Below, in pieces: positions 14,503 to 23,988 of a DNA stretch of 64,000 nucleotides. A program made the position numbers and the translations under genes. How positions within the stretch are numbered: the first letter of the stretch is position 1; every line of letters starts with the position of its first letter. The DNA is taken from the NCBI GenBank assembly GCA_022354845.1, contig CP031970.1, positions 372,001 to 436,000 of the forward strand, in the 5' to 3' direction. The notes below the pieces were generated by a model. The model saw only the letters and a list, made by a program, of their open reading frames with translations, was not told the origin of the DNA and searched no databases. The stretch comes from Streptococcus suis (lineage in GTDB: Bacteria > Bacillota > Bacilli > Lactobacillales > Streptococcaceae).

Positions 14503-17349
14503 TTGTCTAAGAAGAGATTGAATGAAATCGCCCGAGAAATAGGCGTCAGTAGCAAGGAAGTTGTTGCTAAGGCTCAAGAATTGGGATTTGATGTAAAAAG
14601 CCACGCTTCTAGTGTGGATGATGCAAGTGCAAAGCGTCTGGCGGAAAGTTTTGGAGCGAAGCAACCAGTCCAAGCTAATTCTGTAGAAGCAGTTACTCGA
14701 GTTGCGGAAGCACCAAAAGTAGAAACTGCAAAAGTAGAAACTGCAAAAGTAGAAAAAGTCGCTACTTCAGAACCAGTATCAAAAGAAGTGCCTAAAGTAA
14801 CAGGGACACAAACTACTGCGCACCGACCACAGAGTCGCAACTTTAAAGCTGAGCGTGAAGCACGTGCCAAAGAACAGGCAGCTAAACGAGCTCAAGGCCA
14901 ACAAGGAAAAGCTGGTCATCAAGCTAAGAATGGTCAAGAACGTCGTGATAACCGTCAACAGGGTCAAGGACGACCAAATAATGATCGAAATGAACGAAAT
15001 GATCCCCGCGAACCACGTCGCGACAAGCGAACAGAAGATCGGAAGGAAAACCGTTTTGCTGACCGACGTGAAGGACGAGATAACCGTCGTCAGGACAACC
15101 GGTCCGGTCAACAGAATGGGTTTGGCCGTAAACAAGAAGTCAAAAAGGTTGAGAAACCTAAGATTGATTTCAAAGCCCGTGCAGCTGCTCTAAAAGCAGA
15201 GCAGAATGCAGATTTTGCTCGTACAAGTGAAGAACGATTCCGTCAGGCTCAAGAAGCTAAGAAGCAACCTAAGAAGCCAAAAGAAGTTAAGTTCGAAGAA
15301 CCGGTTGTAGAAAGCAAACCATTTGTGAAACCTACACCAGTTGCAACAGTATCAGAGCAAGTGGCAGAAACTACTGTAGATACCCGTCCTAAGAAACATG
15401 CTCGACCAAATAAAAAACGTGACTTCATTGGTGACGAAGAAGATGGTCCTAGAAAACAACAAAGAAATCGAAATAGTCAAAATCAAGTGAGAAATCAAAG
15501 AACAAGTAACTGGAATAACAACAAGAAAAACAAAAAAGGCAAGACAAATCAGCCTATTAAGCCTGTCACAGAACGCAAGTTCCATGAATTGCCAACAGAG
15601 TTTGAATATACAGCTGGCATGACCGTTGCTGAGATTGCTAAACGGATCAAACGTGAGCCTGCTGAAATCGTGAAAAAGCTCTTCCTTATGGGCGTAATGG
15701 CAACTCAGAACCAATCTCTTGATGGAGATACTATTGAGCTCCTCATGCTTAATTATGGTATTGAAGCGAAAGAAAAGGTTGAGGTCGATAACTCAGATAT
15801 CGAGCGTTTCTTCGTAGAAGAAGGCTATCTTAATGAGGACGCAATGACAGAACGTCCACCGGTTGTGACCATTATGGGACACGTTGACCATGGTAAAACA
15901 ACCTTGTTGGATACCCTACGTAATTCTCGTGTGGCTACAGGGGAAGCTGGTGGCATCACACAGCATATCGGTGCCTACCAAATTGAGGAAGCTGGTAAGA
16001 AAATCACCTTCTTAGATACTCCAGGACACGCGGCCTTTACTTCTATGCGTGCGCGTGGAGCATCTGTTACAGACTTGACTATTCTAGTCGTTGCTGCAGA
16101 TGATGGTGTTATGCCACAAACGATTGAAGCAATCAATCACTCAAAAGCTGCGAATGTTCCAATTATTGTTGCCATCAACAAGATTGATAAACCAGGTGCT
16201 AATCCTGAGCGCGTGATTGGTGAATTGGCAGAACATGGAGTTATCTCAACTGCATGGGGTGGTGAATCTGAATTTGTAGAAATCTCTGCCAAATTCAATC
16301 AAAATATTGATGAGTTGTTGGAAACAGTTCTGTTAGTTGCTGAAATTCAAGAACTGAAGGCAGATACAACTGTACGCGCAATCGGTACAGTTATTGAAGC
16401 TCACTTGGATAAAGGAAAAGGTGCGGTTGCTACCCTACTAGTCCAACAAGGAACATTGAATGTGCAGGATCCAATTGTTGCAGGGAATACCTTTGGTCGT
16501 GTTCGTGCCATGACCAATGACCTTGGACGTCGTGTGAAGGTTGCTGGTCCATCTACACCTGTCTCTATCACAGGATTGAATGAAGCACCAATGGCTGGTG
16601 ATCATTTTGCAGTCTATGAAGATGAGAAATCTGCTCGTGCAGCTGGTGAAGAACGCGCAAAACGTGCCCTTCTCAAGCAACGTCAAGCAACACAACGTGT
16701 TAGTCTTGAAAACCTTTTTGATACACTTAAAGCAGGTGAAGTTAAGTCTGTTAATGTTATCATTAAAGCTGACGTACAGGGTTCTGTAGAAGCACTCGCA
16801 TCATCACTTCAAAAAATTGAAGTAGAAGGTGTCAAAGTGAATATCGTCCATTCAGCAGTTGGTGCCATTAATGAATCAGATGTCACTTTGGCTGCGGCAT
16901 CCAATGCATTAATTATTGGTTTCAACGTTCGTCCAACCGCAGAAGCGCGCAGTCAAGCCGAAACTGACGATGTTGAAGTACGCCTTCATAGCATTATCTA
17001 CAAGGTCATCGAAGAGATGGAAGATGCGATGAAAGGGATGCTTGATCCTGAATACGAAGAAAAAATCATTGGTGAAGCGATCATACGTGAAACCTTTAAG
17101 GTATCCAAAGTTGGAACAATCGGTGGTTTCATGGTCATTCGTGGTAAAGTTACCCGTGATTCAAGTGTTCGTGTTATTCGTGATGGAGTTGTTGTATTCG
17201 ATGGTCAATTAGCAAGCTTGAAGCATTATAAAGATGATGTGAAAGAAGTCGGTAATGCTCAAGAAGGTGGATTGATGATTGAAAATTACAATGACTTGAG
17301 AGTTGATGATACGATTGAAGCCTATATCATGGAAGAAATCAAAAAATAA
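14503..17349 (+). CDS. infB: Translation initiation factor IF-2
   Basis: 948 residues. The N-terminal helical IF2_N motif ([19 protein letters not shown]) is followed by a long, basic, low-complexity linker (~60-370) with a tiny tandem AKVET repeat. A second IF2_N ([20 protein letters not shown]) precedes the GTPase domain (P-loop GHVDHGKTT from ~459, [12 protein letters not shown]), then domains II-IV. IF-2 places initiator tRNA on the ribosome. The start is TTG 14503 with AGGAGG eight bases upstream. Confidence 0.97.
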   Translation: MSKKRLNEIAREIGVSSKEVVAKAQELGFDVKSHASSVDDASAKRLAESFGAKQPVQANSVEAVTRVAEAPKVETAKVETAKVEKVATSEPVSKEVPKVTGTQTTAHRPQSRNFKAEREARAKEQAAKRAQGQQGKAGHQAKNGQERRDNRQQGQGRPNNDRNERNDPREPRRDKRTEDRKENRFADRREGRDNRRQDNRSGQQNGFGRKQEVKKVEKPKIDFKARAAALKAEQNADFARTSEERFRQAQEAKKQPKKPKEVKFEEPVVESKPFVKPTPVATVSEQVAETTVDTRPKKHARPNKKRDFIGDEEDGPRKQQRNRNSQNQVRNQRTSNWNNNKKNKKGKTNQPIKPVTERKFHELPTEFEYTAGMTVAEIAKRIKREPAEIVKKLFLMGVMATQNQSLDGDTIELLMLNYGIEAKEKVEVDNSDIERFFVEEGYLNEDAMTERPPVVTIMGHVDHGKTTLLDTLRNSRVATGEAGGITQHIGAYQIEEAGKKITFLDTPGHAAFTSMRARGASVTDLTILVVAADDGVMPQTIEAINHSKAANVPIIVAINKIDKPGANPERVIGELAEHGVISTAWGGESEFVEISAKFNQNIDELLETVLLVAEIQELKADTTVRAIGTVIEAHLDKGKGAVATLLVQQGTLNVQDPIVAGNTFGRVRAMTNDLGRRVKVAGPSTPVSITGLNEAPMAGDHFAVYEDEKSARAAGEERAKRALLKQRQATQRVSLENLFDTLKAGEVKSVNVIIKADVQGSVEALASSLQKIEVEGVKVNIVHSAVGAINESDVTLAAASNALIIGFNVRPTAEARSQAETDDVEVRLHSIIYKVIEEMEDAMKGMLDPEYEEKIIGEAIIRETFKVSKVGTIGGFMVIRGKVTRDSSVRVIRDGVVVFDGQLASLKHYKDDVKEVGNAQEGGLMIENYNDLRVDDTIEAYIMEEIKK

Positions 17350-17482
17350 GATCATTGAAGAACAGTTCATGATTTATTCATCTTGATTTTTATTAGACTG
17401 AGCTTCTGCCTAGCCTCGTCTTACTTGGATTATTCAAGCTGAGGCAACTCAGATTTTCTATCCTGTTAGAAAGGAAAAAAAT

Positions 17483-17836
17483 ATGGCAAACCATTTTCGT
17501 ACAGACCGTGTTGGGATGGAAATCAAGCGTGAAGTCAATGAGATTTTACAAAAGAAAGTCCGTGATCCCCGTGTGCAAGGTGTAACCGTCACTGATGTTC
17601 AGATGGTTGGTGATTTATCGATGGCCAAAGTGTACTACACAATAATGAGTGATTTGGCTTCCGATAATCAAAAAGCACAGATTGGTTTGGAAAAAGCAAC
17701 AGGAACGATTAAAAGGGAACTTGGTCGTAAGTTGACACTTTATAAGATTCCTGATTTGGTCTTTGAAAAAGATCAATCAATAGAGTATGGAAACAAAATT
17801 GATCAAATGCTCCGTGCTCTCGAACAGAAAGATTAA
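17483..17836 (+). CDS. rbfA: Ribosome-binding factor A
   Basis: 117 residues with the KH-like RbfA fold ([36 protein letters not shown]). It assists late maturation of the 16S 5' end and is conserved next to infB. ATG 17483 has AGAAAGGA eight bases upstream, the ordinary spacing. Followed by the operon terminator. Confidence 0.96.
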   Translation: MANHFRTDRVGMEIKREVNEILQKKVRDPRVQGVTVTDVQMVGDLSMAKVYYTIMSDLASDNQKAQIGLEKATGTIKRELGRKLTLYKIPDLVFEKDQSIEYGNKIDQMLRALEQKD

Positions 17837-17840
17837 GAAA

Positions 17841-17866
17841 GTCGAATGGAAACATTCGGCTTTTTT
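17841..17866 (+). terminator. Terminator of the nusA-infB-rbfA operon
   Basis: GTCGAATG-gaaa-CATTCGGC followed by six T, right after the rbfA stop. Confidence 0.9.
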
Positions 17867-17938
17867 GGGCTCTACTGAAATGATTTCAACGACCTAAAAT
17901 ATTTGAAGAAAATTAAAATAGTTTGCCGACAACCATTT

Positions 17939-18042
17939 ATACTCAATGAAAATCAAAATATGACTTGCTCCAAAGGTTCGGGGAACCTTTGGAGGTTGGA
18001 AATAGGCGAACGTAGTTCATTTCGCTCTGATGCAGATAGAAC
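17939..18042 (+). repeat. RUP-like dispersed repeat, copy 1
   Basis: It begins ATACTCAATGAAAATCAAAA and contains two internal hairpins (CCAAAGGTTCGGGGAACCTTTGG, split here as CCAAAGGTTC / GAACCTTTGG, and GGCGAAC/GTTCATTTCGC-like) around the core GGTTGGAAATAGGCGAA. The same sequence occurs inverted at 39691-39847. The outer end resembles the terminal repeat of the IS630 copy at 10604-11498 (TA.T.AATGAAA..AAA), as described for pneumococcal RUP elements. The far end is not clear in this copy. Confidence 0.65.
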
Positions 18043-18059
18043 CCTGTTACTATTTTGTT

Positions 18060-18247
18060 TCAAGGTAATAAGGCTGAGGCTGGACTTTCTGCCCAGCCTC
18101 TGCGGTTTCTGGTTTTAATAAAGTATCGGATAAAATTATTGAGACTTTTTTACCAAAGATAATGAAACGATTGAAGAAGCTAAAGCTCGTTTATCTGCCG
18201 CAGCTAGTTCAAAAAATTCTTCCTTATCTAAGAGTGATGAAGAATAA
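18060..18247 (+). pseudogene. Possible C-terminal remnant of an unknown protein
   Basis: After a hairpin (GAGGCTGG...CCAGCCTC, 18072-18100) the sequence from ~18147 reads FTKDNETIEEAKARLSAAAS, then SKNSSLSKSDEE and TAA 18246. It could join a preceding DKIIETF if one T were added to the T-run at 18147-18152. This looks like the tail of a charged, helical, membrane-associated or stress protein, but I do not recognise it. Confidence 0.3.
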
Positions 18248-18327
18248 ACAGAGCACGATGATTGAGATAAAATTCACATCGAAAAATGAATTGTAGAAAG
18301 AGGATACAAGATGAAAAAAGAGATTTT

Positions 18328-18678
18328 ATGAGTTTGATTGCCTATACCGTTAGTTTATTAGTCTTGGCATTAGGAATGTGTTTTTATACCTTGCCAGATT
18401 GGGGGATGGCTTCTATTGGGATGCCACTGGCTATAGTTGGACTTGAGCTTGTTCTGCTATCATGGGTTTTGCAAAGACGGTTAGCTGGTAAAGGAGCACC
18501 AAATATTGATTTTCGGTTCGTTGCAAAAGTTGTATATAGTGTCGTTGCCTTATTAATCTTTGGTGGGGGCTTTGCCCTTATTACAGCTGGAAACTTTGTA
18601 CTTGGTCTGGCATTGGGGCTAATAGGACTTGTTTTGATAATTGGGATTATTCCAGTAACTGTGGGCTTGAAAAATTAA
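18328..18678 (+). CDS. Small four-helix membrane protein
   Basis: 116 residues from MSLIAYTVSLLVLALG. Hydrophobic segments lie at about 5-22, 27-46, 60-80 and 85-110, with a positively charged loop (QRRLAGKGAPNIDFR) between helices 2 and 3. No conserved domain recognised. The start is uncertain: an in-frame ATG at 18286 would add 14 polar residues, and the best ribosome binding site (AGAGGA, 18299) serves an ATG in another frame that stops after six codons. That may point to a small frameshift at the 5' end. Confidence 0.6.
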   Translation: MSLIAYTVSLLVLALGMCFYTLPDWGMASIGMPLAIVGLELVLLSWVLQRRLAGKGAPNIDFRFVAKVVYSVVALLIFGGGFALITAGNFVLGLALGLIGLVLIIGIIPVTVGLKN

Positions 18679-18705
18679 AAAAAGCTGAGAGAGACTCAGT
18701 TTTTC
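18678..18705 (+). terminator. Terminator after the small membrane protein
   Basis: AAAAAAGCTGAG and CTCAGTTTTT form a stem with a short loop and a T-run right at the stop codon. Confidence 0.7.
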
Positions 18706-18713
18706 TGCGATTT

Positions 18714-18921
18714 ATATCAATGAAAATCAAAAGTAACTTAGCTTCGACTATCTGGGAGATAGGTGAAGGCTGGAAATATAGAGGGCTGTGTTCGCGACAT
18801 TAGACCAAAGATAGAACTCTGTCACTTTCTCAGTTCAAGGTATCAGTCTGAAATCTTCATTGGATCTTTTCACTCATCAAGGCTGAGACAAGGGATAATT
18901 TTGATTTTCGAAGAGTAGTAT
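18714..18921 (+). repeat. RUP-like dispersed repeat, copy 2 (long form)
   Basis: It begins TATCAATGAAAATCAAAAG and ends TTGATTTTCGAAGAGTA, so the two ends are inverted copies of the family terminus. Inside are CTATCTGGGAGATAG and the core GGCTGGAAATA. It aligns over ~180 bases with the inverted copy at 35525-35705. Confidence 0.65.
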
Positions 18922-18930
18922 AGTCGAATG

Positions 18931-19069
18931 AATTAGCTTTCAGACAAGGAGCTGAGGTGCAGGTAGCTAGAACAGCCTAGAGGTTGCTCTAGGTTGGAAA
19001 TAAGACTTGCGAAACAAGTCATTTCGTAGAGTACGGCATGCCGAAAGTGATGATGTATCAAAGCTAATT
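18931..19069. repeat. 139-bp element with perfect 10-bp terminal inverted repeats
   Basis: AATTAGCTTT (18931-18940) and AAAGCTAATT (19060-19069) bound the segment. It contains two stem-loops, CCTAGAGGTTGCTCTAGG and GACTTGCGAAACAAGTC, around the same GGTTGGAAATA core found in the neighbouring repeats. No coding capacity. The right end touches the stop of the TetR gene. Confidence 0.55.
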
Positions 19070-19627
19070 TAAATGACTATATTTTTTAGGGATACAGGTT
19101 TGTATAATATCGGATATTTCTTCAATGGACTTATCACAATCATTCCTCAACCATTTGGAAATCACTTGCGTGATTCCCGCTAAGAAGAAACTAGACATAT
19201 AGGCAATGCGGGTTTCATCTTGGATGCCCTGTGCCTGGTAACGCGGTGTGAAAATCCTACTCACTAAGCTGTCAAAGCGTTCCTGATGATGAAATTCCAA
19301 TTCATGACTCAGATAAATCTTGTAAATTTTTTGATAATCTTTAACAAATTGCAAGTAAGGAATGAGGTGAGTATTACTCAGCAAATTGCTCTCAAGATAC
19401 GCAGAAGAATTTTCATGATAAAGTTGAAATTCTGCGAAAAACAGTTGGGTCAGGTATTGATAGGTATCTTCTAATAAATCAAATTGATTATCGTAATAAC
19501 TATAGAAAGTCGAGCAGTGAACGCCGGCTTCTTTACAAATTTTACTGACAGAAATGCGGTCGAATTCCTCTTTGTCTAAAAGGAGAATCAATGCTTGTTG
19601 TTGTTTTGTTTTGGCAGAATCATTCAT
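19064..19627 (-). CDS. TetR/AcrR-family regulator
   Basis: 187 residues. An N-terminal TetR HTH is clear (FDRISVSKICKEAGVHCSTF then YSYYDNQFDLL), followed by an all-helical ligand-binding domain resembling the TetR_C_7/DhaS-like group (ending LRNDCDKSIEEISDII). The gene is alone on its strand, so its targets are unknown; the neighbouring lipoprotein at 19819 is read divergently and shares the intergenic region. Start ATG 19627, with GGAG ten bases upstream. Confidence 0.85.
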   Translation of the reverse strand: MNDSAKTKQQQALILLLDKEEFDRISVSKICKEAGVHCSTFYSYYDNQFDLLEDTYQYLTQLFFAEFQLYHENSSAYLESNLLSNTHLIPYLQFVKDYQKIYKIYLSHELEFHHQERFDSLVSRIFTPRYQAQGIQDETRIAYMSSFFLAGITQVISKWLRNDCDKSIEEISDIIQTCIPKKYSHLN

Positions 19628-19818
19628 GGGTCAGCTCCTTACTCTTTTCATTATATATTACCTAAAAACGCATTATTTTTTTAGTAGTAATATAGTTCTA
19701 ATTGTATACTAGATAGAGCATGGTTTCGACTAATCGAGATGGGAAAAAAATGGTGAGCGTTTACAAGCTTTTCTAAAGATGATATACTAATATAAAAGAG
19801 ATTGCGTAGGAGGAAGTT

Positions 19819-20508
19819 ATGAAAAAGCTTATTAGTCGTATAATGTTGGTATCCACGGTTGTGTTATTAGCAGCATGTCAATCCACTCAAACCAAGGAAG
19901 ACGAAACTTCCCATACTAGTTCATCGAGCCAAGTTACAACTAGTTCGGACCAACAATCTATCCCAGAGTCTTCCTCAGAGCCTACATCTAGTTCAGATTC
20001 ACAAACCGAAGCATCGTCTACAAATACTCAGACGATACCGACTGTGTACCAGTCCGTTATCGATCGTTACCAAGCTAATTTAGGTCAGGTTTCTGAAGCG
20101 ATCAATCAGGACGAGGTTAGTAGTTATCTAAGTTTACTGACGAGTCAAGGCCAAGAATACAGCGGAGCATTTTATAGCCTATACGATATTGATCAAGATG
20201 GGACAGAGGAATTGCTCTTAGCCTTGAATAAATCTGGTGACTATACCCTCATTGATCTTTACACACAGCTAACTGGGGAGAATCTCCGTTTAGTAGATAA
20301 TTTCCGAAATATTGGTTTTGAAATTGGCCCGGATGCAATTCTTCGTCCTTTACAGGATGGAACCTATTTATTTGAAGGGGGTGGAGTATACCGGATTTAT
20401 CAGTACAATGCAATGATTCCAGGATTGAAACGGATTTCTGAATCAGATACTAATCCTGAAACATCCCCTTTACTTGATTTATCAAGTTTAAATTGGGTTA
20501 AATTATAG
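19819..20508 (+). CDS. Lipoprotein of unknown function
   Basis: 229 residues. The signal peptide MKKLISRIMLVSTVVLLAAC has the lipobox LAAC with the lipidated Cys at residue 20, followed by a Ser/Thr-rich linker to ~residue 70. A compact domain follows (YSLYDIDQDGTEELLLALN, an FG-GAP/EF-hand-like D.D.DGT.EL pattern that may bind calcium). It is anchored to the outer face of the membrane. Strong AGGAGG just upstream, followed by a terminator. Confidence 0.85.
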   Translation: MKKLISRIMLVSTVVLLAACQSTQTKEDETSHTSSSSQVTTSSDQQSIPESSSEPTSSSDSQTEASSTNTQTIPTVYQSVIDRYQANLGQVSEAINQDEVSSYLSLLTSQGQEYSGAFYSLYDIDQDGTEELLLALNKSGDYTLIDLYTQLTGENLRLVDNFRNIGFEIGPDAILRPLQDGTYLFEGGGVYRIYQYNAMIPGLKRISESDTNPETSPLLDLSSLNWVKL

Positions 20509-20528
20509 TGTAAAATAAGAATGGATAG

Positions 20529-20552
20529 AAGCTGGGGTTTCCAGCTTTTTTT
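20529..20552 (+). terminator. Terminator after the lipoprotein
   Basis: AAGCTGG-ggttt-CCAGCTT followed by a T-run. Confidence 0.85.
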
Positions 20553-20676
20553 ATTTAAGTAGTACTTTAAGTTTTCTTTTGGTAATCTTTAATCTTTCAT
20601 TTAGGTAGAGAAGGTAAACTAAGAGCATATCAGGAAGGCATCCCAAAACCTTCTAAGAAAGAAAAGGAATCTATTT

Positions 20677-21837
20677 ATGAAAACAAATTTTAAAAAACTA
20701 CTTTATTCAGGTGTCACGTTGATGAGTATCGGTGTCTTGGCGGCTTGTTCATCAACTTCTAGTTCAACGACAACATCAAGTTCTACAGCTACAAGTCAAT
20801 CAAGTGCAGCAACTACTTCCAGCAATAGCACATCATCTGACTCAAGTTCATCATCATCTTCTATTGACTGGTCAGCCCTTCCTACTACAGAAGTAACGCT
20901 TTCAAATGATGGATTGAAAATAACGGAAGGTGGAACCTATATTCTAACAGGTTCAACAACTGCAGGTATAACGGTTGAAACAGATGCAAATGTCCGTATC
21001 ATTTTAGCAGGTGCCGAGATTTCAAGCTCAGATACTGCCGCAATCAATGTTATTAGTGCGGATAATGTTGAGTTGGAACTTCAAGATGGAACGACAAACA
21101 CTGTGAAAGACACGAGCAATCACACTGATACAAATATTGAAGGTGCTATTCATGTTGAGGCGGATTTAACTATTACGGGGAATGGTAGCCTGACAGTAGA
21201 AGGAAACTTCCAAGATGGTATTGTCTCAACTGATGATTTAGTTATTGATGCAGGAAATATCACTGTGACAGCAGTGGATGATGGTATCCGTGGTAAGGAT
21301 TCATTGACAATCAATGGTGGTACAATCAATGTAACAGCAGGTGGTGATGGTATCAAGTCTACAAATGATACAGATACTACCAAAGGTTATACAACTATTA
21401 CAGGTGGTGAAATTACTGTAAAAGCAGGAGATGATGGTATCAAAGCAGAAACAGCCTTGACAATTAACGGCGGTACAATTTCTGTACCAGAATCAGTAGA
21501 AGCCTTGGAAGGAACCAATATCACAATAAATGGTGGTACTATCGATGTCTACGGATCGGATGATGCTATTAATGCGGCAAGTACAATGTCTTCAGATATC
21601 TTTATCAAGGTAACTGGCGGTGACTTGACAGTCGCTGTAGGTAGTGGGGATACGGATGCCTTTGATGCTAATGGAGATATCTATATCTCCGGAGGTACAA
21701 TCGATGTAACAGCTCAATCTGCTTTTGACTTCGATGGAACCGCTGAATTGACAGGAGGTACTGTGACAGTTAACGGTGAGCAGATTACACAAATCACAGC
21801 AACAGGACCAGGTGCAGGTGGCCACGGTGGCTGGTAA
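20677..21837 (+). CDS. Carbohydrate-binding beta-helix lipoprotein
   Basis: 386 residues. Lipobox LAAC with Cys at ~24, then a long Ser/Thr linker to residue ~64. The rest is a repetitive right-handed beta-helix of the Cthe_2159-type carbohydrate-binding family: turns of ~20-25 residues with ITINGGTI / LTINGGTINV / DDGI repeats and many Asp and Gly. Family members bind acidic polysaccharides and calcium. It ends GAGGHGGW. A surface glycan or calcium binder is the likely role. Single gene, own ribosome binding site AAAGGAA. Confidence 0.82.
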   Translation: MKTNFKKLLYSGVTLMSIGVLAACSSTSSSTTTSSSTATSQSSAATTSSNSTSSDSSSSSSSIDWSALPTTEVTLSNDGLKITEGGTYILTGSTTAGITVETDANVRIILAGAEISSSDTAAINVISADNVELELQDGTTNTVKDTSNHTDTNIEGAIHVEADLTITGNGSLTVEGNFQDGIVSTDDLVIDAGNITVTAVDDGIRGKDSLTINGGTINVTAGGDGIKSTNDTDTTKGYTTITGGEITVKAGDDGIKAETALTINGGTISVPESVEALEGTNITINGGTIDVYGSDDAINAASTMSSDIFIKVTGGDLTVAVGSGDTDAFDANGDIYISGGTIDVTAQSAFDFDGTAELTGGTVTVNGEQITQITATGPGAGGHGGW

Positions 21838-21856
21838 TTGATCGTCAAATTATAAT

Positions 21857-21896
21857 AAAAAGGTCTAAGTCTTGAGAAACTCAGACCTTTCGTTTT
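21857..21896. terminator. Convergent terminator
   Basis: AAAGGTCT (21859-21866) pairs with AGACCTTT (21883-21890), with an inner GAG/CTC, between the convergent lipoprotein and TRIC genes. It can serve both strands. Confidence 0.75.
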
Positions 21897-22540
21897 GTTT
21901 CCATGTTCGGAAGGTTAATTTTATATTTAATGACCAAAAGTCGAATGAGCAAAGCAAGGCTGAAGATGGTAATGAATACGGGAATTTGTGGTAATCTCCA
22001 ATCCACAACACAGAGATGGTATAAGATACCAGAAAAGAGTGCTAACACTGCATAGACATCTTCCTTTAGGACAATCGGTGTCTCATTAACTAATAAATCA
22101 CGAGCAATTCCGCCACCAACTCCTGTTAGTGCTGCTAAAATACCACTCGTTACGGCATTTAGTTGAAGTTCAACTCCTGTACTTGCTCCAATAAGGGCGA
22201 AGATGGCTAGACCGATTGCATCAAAGATAAGGTTTGTCTGGGAAAGGAAATGAATCATCTTCTTATCAAGAGGTTTGTCCTGCTTTAGATTGATAACAAT
22301 CAAGTACATCACAATAGCCACAACAAGAGATAAGTAGACTGCAGTCAGGTCGGTCAAGGCAGTCGGAATCCTATTTGCCATTATATCACGAATGATGCCA
22401 CCACCAACAGCAGTAATGATGCTGAGGAGACTAATTCCAAAAATATCTAACTTTTTCTTGAAACCTTTTACTGCACCCGATACAGCAAAGGCAATTGTGC
22501 CAATATAGTTGCACATCATAAGAAACAAATCGAATTCCAT
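21881..22540 (-). CDS. TRIC/YadS-type (UPF0126) membrane channel protein
   Basis: 219 residues with seven transmembrane helices in a 3+3+1 arrangement. The duplicated signature is clear: AVGGGIIRDIMANRIP in the first half and GVGGGIARDLLVNETP in the second. Prokaryotic TRIC proteins are trimeric monovalent cation channels; some homologues are linked to glycine uptake. ATG 22540 (MEFDLFLMMC) follows AAGGAGG by six bases; an extended start at 22585 lacks such a site. Confidence 0.88.
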   Translation of the reverse strand: MEFDLFLMMCNYIGTIAFAVSGAVKGFKKKLDIFGISLLSIITAVGGGIIRDIMANRIPTALTDLTAVYLSLVVAIVMYLIVINLKQDKPLDKKMIHFLSQTNLIFDAIGLAIFALIGASTGVELQLNAVTSGILAALTGVGGGIARDLLVNETPIVLKEDVYAVLALFSGILYHLCVVDWRLPQIPVFITIFSLALLIRLLVIKYKINLPNMETKRKV

Positions 22541-22599
22541 AAGCACCTCCTTTTCTATATTAACAGAAAGGAAAATGACTGACAAGACTCTTTTTAAGT

Positions 22600-22774
22600 T
22601 TGTGAAAAAAGTTTCAAACGAGACGGTTTGTCATTTGTTGGAATTTGTGAAAAAAAGCACGAAATAAAGGTTTTTCACGAAAATTTCTGCAAAAAGAAAA
22701 CGGTTCAAATACTTGCCATTTGTGAAATATTGGTCTATCATAATACAGAAAGAGAAAAACCTTTGGAGGAAATT
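22600..22774 (+). promoter_or_regulatory. pdh promoter region with repeated TTTGTGAAA
   Basis: TTTGTGAAA occurs three times (about 22599, 22643 and 22720) and an inverted TTTTTCACG once (~22671). The last copy reads TTGTGAAATATT, identical to the left half of the redox regulator Rex operator. A possible -35 TTGCCA (22713-22718) and CATAAT (22739-22744) surround it. Then comes the ribosome binding site TGGAGG before pdhA. Confidence 0.45.
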
Positions 22775-23743
22775 ATGGTATCTATCTCAAAAGAACAACA
22801 CTTGGATATGTTCTTGAAAATGCAACTGATTCGTGATGTTGATATGAAATTAAATAAATTGGTGCGTCGTGGCTTTGTACAAGGAATGACCCACTTCTCA
22901 GTTGGTGAAGAAGCAGCTGCTGTTGGACCAATCGTTGGTTTGACTGATCAAGATATTATCTTTTCACATCACCGTGGTCATGGTCATGTTATTGCAAAAG
23001 GTATTGACATCAACGGTATGATGGCTGAACTTGCTGGTAAGGCAACTGGTACATCCAAGGGCCGTGGTGGCTCCATGCACTTGGCTAATGTTGAAAAAGG
23101 AAACTTTGGTTCAAACGGTATCGTCGGTGGTGGTTATGCTCTTGCAGTAGGAGCGGCTCTCACACAACAATACCTTGGGACAGATAATATCGTTATCGCC
23201 TTCTCAGGTGACTCAGCAACAAATGAAGGCTCATTCCATGAGTCAATGAACCTGGCGGCTGTCTGGAATTTACCAGTTATTTTCTTTATTACAAATAACC
23301 GATATGGTATCTCAACAGACATTTCTTATTCAACAAAAATTCCTCACCTCTACCAACGTGCGGCAGCATACGGTATTCCAGGTCACTATGTTGAAGATGG
23401 TAATGACGTCATTGCTGTTTATGAAAAAATGCAAGAAGTAATTGAGTATGTTCGTGCAGGAAATGGCCCAGCGATGGTGGAGGTTGAATCTTATCGCTGG
23501 TTTGGACATTCGACAGCTGATGCCGGAGCCTACCGTACAAAAGAAGAAGTTGCAGCTTGGAAAGCAAAGGATCCACTTAAGAAATACCGTACATATTTGA
23601 CTGAAAACAAGATTGCAACAGATGAAGAATTAGATGCAATTGAAACACAAGTCGCTGAACAAGTTGAGGCTGCTGTGAAATTTGCACAAGAAAGTCCAGA
23701 TCCAGATATTTCAATCGCATACGAAGACGTGTTTGTGGACTAG
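22775..23743 (+). CDS. pdhA: Pyruvate dehydrogenase E1 alpha
   Basis: 322 residues. The thiamine diphosphate-binding motif runs from GDSATNEGSFHESMN to ITNN (~146-175), and the TFSVGEEAAAVG-like start and HRGHGH block fit E1 alpha of pyruvate or acetoin dehydrogenases. With E1 beta it decarboxylates pyruvate and acetylates the E2 lipoyl group. ATG 22775 is chosen because TGGAGG is 6 bases upstream; an upstream in-frame ATG (22628) lies in the promoter region. First gene of pdhABCD. Confidence 0.92.
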   Translation: MVSISKEQHLDMFLKMQLIRDVDMKLNKLVRRGFVQGMTHFSVGEEAAAVGPIVGLTDQDIIFSHHRGHGHVIAKGIDINGMMAELAGKATGTSKGRGGSMHLANVEKGNFGSNGIVGGGYALAVGAALTQQYLGTDNIVIAFSGDSATNEGSFHESMNLAAVWNLPVIFFITNNRYGISTDISYSTKIPHLYQRAAAYGIPGHYVEDGNDVIAVYEKMQEVIEYVRAGNGPAMVEVESYRWFGHSTADAGAYRTKEEVAAWKAKDPLKKYRTYLTENKIATDEELDAIETQVAEQVEAAVKFAQESPDPDISIAYEDVFVD

Positions 23744-23751
23744 GGTGTGAA

Positions 23752-23858
23752 GACGTTAAAGAGGCACAGAAAAATTAGGGAGTCAGCTAGTGATGCGGAC
23801 ATCGCTAATGGCTCATCTATTTTTCCAAGCCTCTAGTCTGAACCCAACTATTAACGTC
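23752..23858. repeat. 107-nt imperfect palindrome between pdhA and pdhB
   Basis: Nested complementary blocks: GACGTTAA/TTAACGTC at the base, AGAGGC/GCCTCT, GAAAAAT/ATTTTTC, and AGCTAGTGATG/CATCGCTAAT near the loop CGGA. It would form a very long hairpin in mRNA or a cruciform in DNA. No T-run follows. Possible roles are processing or stabilisation of the pdhA end, or a small non-autonomous mobile element. Confidence 0.65.
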
Positions 23859-23988
23859 AGAAGTTTGACTTTGCTCTTTAGAGTTTAGTCAAACTAGGCA
23901 GGTATGATGGTTGATTACAATGTGGTAATTGATTGATTTTCCTTAGTACAGTAAAAGTAAATTGATATAAGTAGGAGAAATTGTAAAA

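Noticed and set aside
14574..15714. Long antisense ORFs opposite infB
   Set aside because: Produced by the repetitive Glu/Lys/Arg-rich linker of IF-2; no ribosome binding sites or recognisable domains.
17903..18118. 71-codon ORF
   Set aside because: Entirely within the RUP-like repeat; coding is incidental to conserved repeat hairpins.
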